Assembly (NCBI GenBank): GCA_964565795.1
Contig: CAZMGC010000022.1
Coordinates: forward strand, 1-17,710
From: 2-01-FULL-39-10-A sp964565795
GTDB lineage: Bacteria > Patescibacteriota > Microgenomatia > Levybacterales > UBA12049
DNA length: 17,710 bases
Direction of reading: 5' to 3'
Position numbers and translations under genes: made by a program
Part shown: positions 14,766-17,710 of the stretch, one piece after another
Position numbering within the stretch: position 1 is the first letter of the stretch
Layout: each line of letters begins with the position of its first letter
Notes under the pieces: model-generated
Seen by the model: only the letters and a program-made list of their open reading frames with translations
What the model was told of the DNA's origin: nothing
The model's database searches: none

Positions 14766-14853
14766 AAAAAAATCCCTGGTTTGCTCTTGAACGGATCTCA
14801 GAGTGAACCTAAGGATTCACCAGATCGCAGTTTGGACTGCCATTGCGTTCTGG
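14766..14853 (-). promoter_or_regulatory. Structured 5' leader of the pyrB-carA-carB operon
   Basis: Read on the minus strand, the leader can fold into three hairpins end to end. Hairpin 1 pairs CCAGAaCGCA (14853-14844) with TGCGaTCTGG (14829-14820), symmetrical with one A/A mismatch. Hairpin 2 pairs GTGAA with TTCAC (14820-14803), extended by CC/GG around TTA. Hairpin 3 pairs CTCTGA with TCaAGAG (14803-14784). CCAGGGA and seven T (14772-14766) then run straight into the ATG. A GCAGT-CCAA-ACTGC hairpin competes inside hairpin 1. Such a leader suggests attenuation or translational control of pyrimidine synthesis. I do not see a recognisable PyrR site or known riboswitch. Confidence 0.6.
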
Positions 14854-14859
14854 AATTTA

Positions 14860-14888
14860 ATTCTAGCAGAGGGTTTTTAGCGGGTCAA
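14860..14888 (-). promoter_or_regulatory. Promoter of the pyrB-carA-carB operon
   Basis: On the minus strand TTGACC (14888-14883) and TAGAAT (14865-14860) are separated by 17 bp, with TGc before the -10 forming an extended -10. Transcription would start near 14853. It is divergent from the carboxypeptidase promoter, which uses the flanking bases on the other strand. Confidence 0.8.
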
Positions 14889-14902
14889 CGACTAATTTTT
14901 TT

Positions 14903-14911
14903 TGTTAGAAT
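14903..14911 (+). promoter_or_regulatory. Extended -10 promoter of the carboxypeptidase gene (leaderless)
   Basis: TGtTAGAAT (14903-14911) is an extended -10. Seven bases downstream of its last base is 14918, the A of the start codon, so the mRNA should begin with AUG. No convincing -35 is seen at 14880-14888. Confidence 0.65.
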
Positions 14912-14917
14912 AAATAG

Positions 14918-15865
14918 ATGAAAAAAGCTGTTTTTTCATTTTTTTGTTTTTTAATTATTTTTATCTTAGGAGCATTTTTTTACTACCATTTCGAAAAAAA
15001 TAATGCAAAAAATATTGCTTCTCCGCTTCCTGAGGACTTAAAAAATAATTCCGAAATTACTAGTCTTGATTTTTGGTTGCCAAGCCTTTTTGGTTTATTC
15101 GAATCAAATGATGAACCAGAGCTTTCAGCAAAATCTGCTTTAGTTTATGATTTGACAGATGAAACAACAGTTTATGAAAAAAACTCTCAAGAAAGACTTC
15201 CTATGGCCTCAATTACAAAGCTTATGACTGCGATCGTCGCAATTGATCATAAAAGAAAAGACAACAGATATGTGGTGTACGAAGAAGCATTGGTTGGAGA
15301 AAATACGATTGGTTTATCCGCAGGCGAGGTAATGACTCTTGAAGAACTTCTATATGGGGTATTTATGTATTCCGCCAATGATGCCGCTGAGACTCTAGCT
15401 CTTAACACTATGGACCGAAGTGAATTCATTTCGACGATGAATAAAAAAGCAAAAGCCATAGGGCTTACAAATACAAACTTTACAAATCCTACAGGACTTC
15501 AAGGGGATGGTAACCAGTACACAACAGCATACGATTTACTAGTTTTAGCACGTTTTGTGGTTTCCAATTATCCCGAGATTATAAAAGCTTCATCAACTGA
15601 AGAAATCGTTCTTGAAGAATCTGAAGATCATTACGAATACCATCTATATAATCAGCTAAATCTTATTACGAGTTATCCTGGGGTAAAAGGTTTGAAAGAC
15701 GGATATACTCCTGAAGCTGGGCTCTGCCTGGTTACCTACTTAGATTATAAAGGACATAAAATGATTGGAATTATTTTGGGTAGTGAGAATAGGAGGCAGG
15801 AAATGAAAGACCTGCTTGATTACTCGTTAACCAAACAAGGTATAAATCCCCCACCCCATAATTGA
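14918..15865 (+). CDS. D-alanyl-D-alanine carboxypeptidase (PBP5/DacA-like, peptidase S11)
   Basis: This family trims the terminal D-Ala from peptidoglycan pentapeptides outside the membrane. The 315 residues start with a membrane segment (about 4-23) serving as signal or anchor, then a linker to about 70. The catalytic domain has the SxxK motif SITK (Ser98, Lys101) and the SxN motif SAN (152-154). The third motif, normally KTG, reads KDG (260-262) within LKDGYTPEAG. Conserved GVFMYSANDAAE and FTNPTGL contexts secure the family. There is no C-terminal amphipathic anchor domain, so the N-terminal segment probably holds it to the membrane. The Thr-to-Asp change may alter substrate recognition. 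It is transcribed divergently from pyrB with a leaderless-type promoter. Confidence 0.92.
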   Translation: MKKAVFSFFCFLIIFILGAFFYYHFEKNNAKNIASPLPEDLKNNSEITSLDFWLPSLFGLFESNDEPELSAKSALVYDLTDETTVYEKNSQERLPMASITKLMTAIVAIDHKRKDNRYVVYEEALVGENTIGLSAGEVMTLEELLYGVFMYSANDAAETLALNTMDRSEFISTMNKKAKAIGLTNTNFTNPTGLQGDGNQYTTAYDLLVLARFVVSNYPEIIKASSTEEIVLEESEDHYEYHLYNQLNLITSYPGVKGLKDGYTPEAGLCLVTYLDYKGHKMIGIILGSENRRQEMKDLLDYSLTKQGINPPPHN

Positions 15866-15881
15866 AATTTTATAATTTCGT

Positions 15882-15910
15882 TTGCCTGAGCGATTTAGGT
15901 TTAGTATAAT
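15882..15910 (+). promoter_or_regulatory. Promoter of the tRNA-Leu/tRNA-Pro transcript
   Basis: TTGCCT (15882-15887) and TATAAT (15905-15910) have a 17-bp spacer. RNA would start near 15917, 2 nt before tRNA-Leu. Just upstream, GAAATT-TTAT-AATTTC (about 15864-15879) is a perfect but purely A/T hairpin, too weak to call a terminator. Confidence 0.75.
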
Positions 15911-15918
15911 ACGCTTAC

Positions 15919-16001
15919 GCCGCGGTGGTGGAATGGTAGACACGAAGGCCTTAAGAGCCTTTTCCCTTTCGGGAGTGGAGGTTCGAGTCCTCTTCGCGGT
16001 A
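15919..16001 (+). tRNA. tRNA-Leu (anticodon TAA)
   Basis: The acceptor GCCGCGG (15919-15925) pairs with TCGCGGT (15994-16000), with G-T pairs at both ends. The anticodon stem AAGGC/GCCTT encloses CTTAAGA, giving anticodon TAA for Leu UUA. A class II variable arm CCC-TTTC-GGG is present, as expected for Leu. The T arm is GGAGG-TTCGAGT-CCTCT (15977-15993). The discriminator is A16001 and CCA is not encoded. Confidence 0.95.
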
Positions 16002-16053
16002 CTCTGCAAAGCTTATAATTAGGAAAGCCTTTTTCGTAAGCAGAATCAGATAA

Positions 16054-16141
16054 TGCGAAATGGTTGTAAGACGAGTGGCCATTTCGCAAATCAATAAAGG
16101 GAAAATCGTCGGGAAAAAACCGTTAGGTTTTGTCCCGTTTC
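16054..16141 (+). repeat. tRNA-upstream structured element, copy B
   Basis: Copy B has a perfect 10-bp hairpin, TGCGAAATGG (16054-16063) with CCATTTCGCA (16079-16088), with a 15-nt loop; a 7-nt gap; then a core from 16096 to 16136 that forms GGGAAAAAACC (16111-16121) with GGTTTTGTCCC (16126-16136) around GTTA. Five bases (GTTTC) separate it from tRNA-Pro. Against copy A (168-252), the core differs by three substitutions and three single-base indels; one extra A in the 5' arm and one extra T in the 3' arm compensate each other. The 10-bp stem keeps its length but not its sequence. The upstream 52 bases (16002-16053) hold a weak GCTTA/TAAGC inverted repeat and no gene. Confidence 0.75.
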
Positions 16142-16214
16142 CGGGGAATAGCTCAGTTGGTAGAGCGCGCGGTTTGGGACCGTGAGGTCGGAGGTTCGAG
16201 CCCTCTTTCCCCGA
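16142..16214 (+). tRNA. tRNA-Pro (anticodon TGG)
   Basis: The acceptor CGGGGAA (16142-16148) pairs perfectly with TTCCCCG (16207-16213). The D arm is GCTC-AGTTGGTA-GAGC. The anticodon stem CGCGG/CCGTG encloses TTTGGGA, giving anticodon TGG. The T arm is GGAGG-TTCGAGC-CCTCT (16190-16206). The discriminator is A16214 and CCA is not encoded. With no promoter of its own, it is probably processed from the tRNA-Leu transcript. Confidence 0.96.
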
Positions 16215-16220
16215 CAAATT

Positions 16221-16988
16221 ATGCCAGAAGATTTAGGATCAAGGCCACCGCTGCCAAGAGCGGAACAAGAAATTCCTCAAACTGCAATCAGAAATGTAGC
16301 AGTCGATTACGGAGAGTACTTTGCTATCTATCAATTGGGTCGTGGTGAATACGATAGGGCTTCTAGTAGGATTCCGGAGTTAGATAGAATGAGAACTGCA
16401 GCGCCTCCATCATTAAGGGGTCGAATTGAGCTATTAGATGCGCATCTTGAAAGAGCTCAAGAAATCAGGAAGGGTATGTTTACTGATTTAGTTCCTTCGG
16501 GACAAACTGATCCAGAGGTATCTAGAGAAAGTGGTGCCAGGGTTTATGAAAGAACTAGCCCAGATTTGTCTGATGATCAAAGAAGAGGTCTAGCAAGAGG
16601 AATTTTAAGATTGGCTGGAATAACAGATAGAAGTGCTCCCTCAGGGCAACCCCCTGATTATACATTTTCATCTGTTAGACATCCAATAGCACGGCCGTTA
16701 TTAAACTTATTAAATATTGCTATGGTAGTCGATGATGAAATAGTTAATGATCCTGTAAAAAGATCCAAATTACTGCAGGAAAATGGCAAAAAAATGGTAA
16801 AGGAGCTAACGGGAGATGACCCACAAACACTTCTGAGAGTTAGAGTCGTGGATGTTTTAACAGCAGTTTTCGATGGAAGAATCAAGTTACCTGATTCTCC
16901 TGGAAAATCTTTACTTGCAAATACTGAAATTAGAGTAGGCGCGGACGAAATACCAGAGGGTATAGATGGAACGCTTGATGAAAGTTAA
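16221..16988 (+). CDS. Hypothetical protein immediately downstream of tRNA-Pro
   Basis: I do not recognise this 255-residue protein. It has no signal peptide or membrane segment and looks cytoplasmic and mostly helical, with many charged residues. A helical stretch at about residues 25-85 is rich in Arg and Glu (for example RGRIELLDAHLERAQEI); a second helical region spans about 155-230; the C-terminus is acidic. The start is the ATG at 16221, because an in-frame ATG at 16182 lies inside tRNA-Pro. This ATG is only 6 nt past the tRNA discriminator base, with no Shine-Dalgarno or promoter. The mRNA 5' end may therefore be made by tRNA 3' processing. Codon use resembles its neighbours. Confidence 0.75.
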   Translation: MPEDLGSRPPLPRAEQEIPQTAIRNVAVDYGEYFAIYQLGRGEYDRASSRIPELDRMRTAAPPSLRGRIELLDAHLERAQEIRKGMFTDLVPSGQTDPEVSRESGARVYERTSPDLSDDQRRGLARGILRLAGITDRSAPSGQPPDYTFSSVRHPIARPLLNLLNIAMVVDDEIVNDPVKRSKLLQENGKKMVKELTGDDPQTLLRVRVVDVLTAVFDGRIKLPDSPGKSLLANTEIRVGADEIPEGIDGTLDES

Positions 16989-17006
16989 TTTTGTAAAATG
17001 CCCCAT

Positions 17007-17034
17007 TTGACAAACTAAATTAAATTGTTATACT
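17007..17034 (+). promoter_or_regulatory. Promoter of the GlcG-like gene (leaderless)
   Basis: TTGACA (17007-17012), a 16-bp spacer and TGtTATACT (17026-17034) form a -35 plus extended -10 promoter. The predicted start is 17041, the A of the ATG. A small inverted repeat, AAATG-CCC-CATTT (16996-17008), runs into the -35 and could be an operator, though it is short. Confidence 0.75.
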
Positions 17035-17040
17035 GCACGC

Positions 17041-17592
17041 ATGACTGACGCATTTGACGCAGATAAAGCAAGAGCAATTGAAGGAATGATCAACGAACGA
17101 AAAGTTTTAGGTCATGAAGCAGGGAGATTAATGAGAGATAGAGGGCTTGAAGCAGCTTTGGAGTTAAGAGTTTCAGGAGGAATTATTGTAATTGTTGACA
17201 GAGAGGGACTTTTGCTTACAGCAGAGTCATACGGTACCGCTAGACCTCCGCATAAGAAGGTTGCTGAGGCTAAAGTAAAAACTGTTCTTAATTACCGAAT
17301 GTCTTCCCGTGGTTTTGGGGAAAAAATGGTTGAACTTGGATTGACTGAAGCACAGCTAGCTAAACAAGTTGGAAGCACAGCAGGTGGAGGTGTGCCTGTA
17401 TTTGCAGATCCAGAATTTAGAGATTTCATCGGAGCAGTAGCATTTAGTGGAGGCACAACAGTTCAAGATGAGGCAGTAAGCGTATTGGCTGTAGAAAGAG
17501 CAGGATTTTATACCAAAATTACTTCAGTACCAGAAGGTCAAGTGCCACTAATTACCCAACAGACACCTGTTGTGCAAGCTCCACGAGGTTAA
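17041..17592 (+). CDS. GlcG/HbpS-like (DUF336, haem-degrading family) protein
   Basis: The protein fits the GlcG/HbpS family (DUF336), small alpha/beta proteins of which some bind or degrade haem and others are fused to or linked with oxidoreductases. Family hallmarks are the strand VIVDREGLLL (50-59) followed by the Ala/Lys-rich helix (73-90), GGGVPVF (115-121), and IGAVAFSGGTTVQDE (130-144), the last being the best signature. Many members are about 140 residues; this one has 183, with a Pro/Val/Gln-rich tail from about 165. No signal peptide is seen. The ligand is unknown here, since no haem genes are nearby. A promoter places the transcription start on the ATG, so the mRNA should lack a leader. 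Confidence 0.88.
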   Translation: MTDAFDADKARAIEGMINERKVLGHEAGRLMRDRGLEAALELRVSGGIIVIVDREGLLLTAESYGTARPPHKKVAEAKVKTVLNYRMSSRGFGEKMVELGLTEAQLAKQVGSTAGGGVPVFADPEFRDFIGAVAFSGGTTVQDEAVSVLAVERAGFYTKITSVPEGQVPLITQQTPVVQAPRG

Positions 17593-17617
17593 ATTATAGC
17601 ACTAAATAATTTTTAAT

Positions 17618-17646
17618 TTGCTCTCAAAAGCCAAGTTTGATAAAAT
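17618..17646 (+). promoter_or_regulatory. Promoter of tRNA-Gly
   Basis: TTGCTC (17618-17623), a 17-bp spacer and TAAAAT (17641-17646) preceded by TGa form a -35 plus extended -10 promoter. RNA would start near 17653, about 3 nt before the tRNA. Confidence 0.7.
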
Positions 17647-17655
17647 TAAAGAATC

Positions 17656-17710
17656 GCGGGTGTAGTTCAATGGTAGAACACAACTTTTCCAAAGTTGATA
17701 CGAGGGTTCG
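17656..17710 (+). tRNA. tRNA-Gly (anticodon TCC), 3' end cut by window edge
   Basis: The 5' acceptor strand is GCGGGTG (17656-17662). The D arm contains GTTC-AATGGTA-GAAC. The anticodon stem CAACT/AGTTG encloses TTTCCAA, giving anticodon TCC for Gly. The sequence ends in the T arm (GAGGGTTCG), so the 3' acceptor strand is outside the window. Confidence 0.93.

Noticed and set aside
14766..14853. T-box, PyrR-binding or glutamine riboswitch in the pyr leader
   Set aside because: I looked for the T-box TGG-ACC sequence, the PyrR-type loop and glnA-type motifs and did not find convincing matches; left as an unnamed structured leader.
15827..16217. Minus-strand open frames across the tRNA-Leu/tRNA-Pro region
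   Set aside because: They read through both tRNA genes in antisense; such frames are a known annotation artefact over tRNAs.
16182..16220. Upstream in-frame ATG for the unknown protein
   Set aside because: It lies inside tRNA-Pro, so the first 13 codons would be tRNA sequence.

Overview
The window looks like part of a small, AT-rich bacterial chromosome with very tight gene packing. Genes overlap by 4-23 bp, both within operons and at convergent ends, and several promoters sit so close to their start codons that the mRNAs should be leaderless or nearly so. The sortase with its sorting-signal substrate, the alanine racemase, the D-Ala-D-Ala carboxypeptidase-like protein and the absence of any outer-membrane gene point to a monoderm-type envelope. 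Together this fits a Candidate Phyla Radiation (Patescibacteria) genome, perhaps of the Microgenomates type; the lineage is inferred from style and gene content, not proven. TGA serves as a normal stop (pyrB and carA end in ATGA overlaps), so the code is not the UGA=Gly code of Gracilibacteria/SR1.

Layout. 1-328: two tRNA genes (Val, cut by the window edge, and Phe) separated by a hairpin-rich spacer. 337-528: a long imperfect inverted repeat, then a near-consensus promoter. 529-1843: a Thr/Pro-rich surface protein with an LASTG sorting signal, overlapping its probable sortase. 1840-3087 (minus): an MFS transporter. 3161-4285 (plus): alanine racemase, divergent from the MFS gene and sharing its control region. 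4278-8981 (minus): a four-gene cluster, typA/bipA - DEAD-box-type helicase - obg - rsuA/rluB-type pseudouridine synthase, all factors that act on ribosomes. 9121-9543 (minus): a DUF1801 protein. 9551-14765 (minus): pyrB-carA-carB, the first two steps of UMP synthesis, joined by ATGA overlaps and preceded by an 88-nt leader that can fold into three end-to-end hairpins. 14918-15865 (plus): a PBP5-like carboxypeptidase. 15919-16214: tRNA-Leu and tRNA-Pro, again separated by a hairpin-rich spacer. 16221-16988: an unknown protein starting 6 nt after tRNA-Pro. 17041-17592: a GlcG/HbpS-like (DUF336) protein. 17656-end: tRNA-Gly, cut by the window edge.

The strongest unexplained signal is a structured element present twice, exactly 5 nt upstream of the downstream tRNA in each tRNA pair (168-252 before tRNA-Phe, 16054-16141 before tRNA-Pro). 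Each copy has a 10-bp hairpin of unrelated primary sequence with a 15-16 nt loop, then a nearly identical 38-41 nt core that forms a second hairpin, in which a one-base length change in one arm is matched in the other. Other points for follow-up are the structured pyr leader, the run of leaderless promoters, the sortase-substrate overlap, and substituted active-site motifs in the helicase (DETD) and the carboxypeptidase (KDG).
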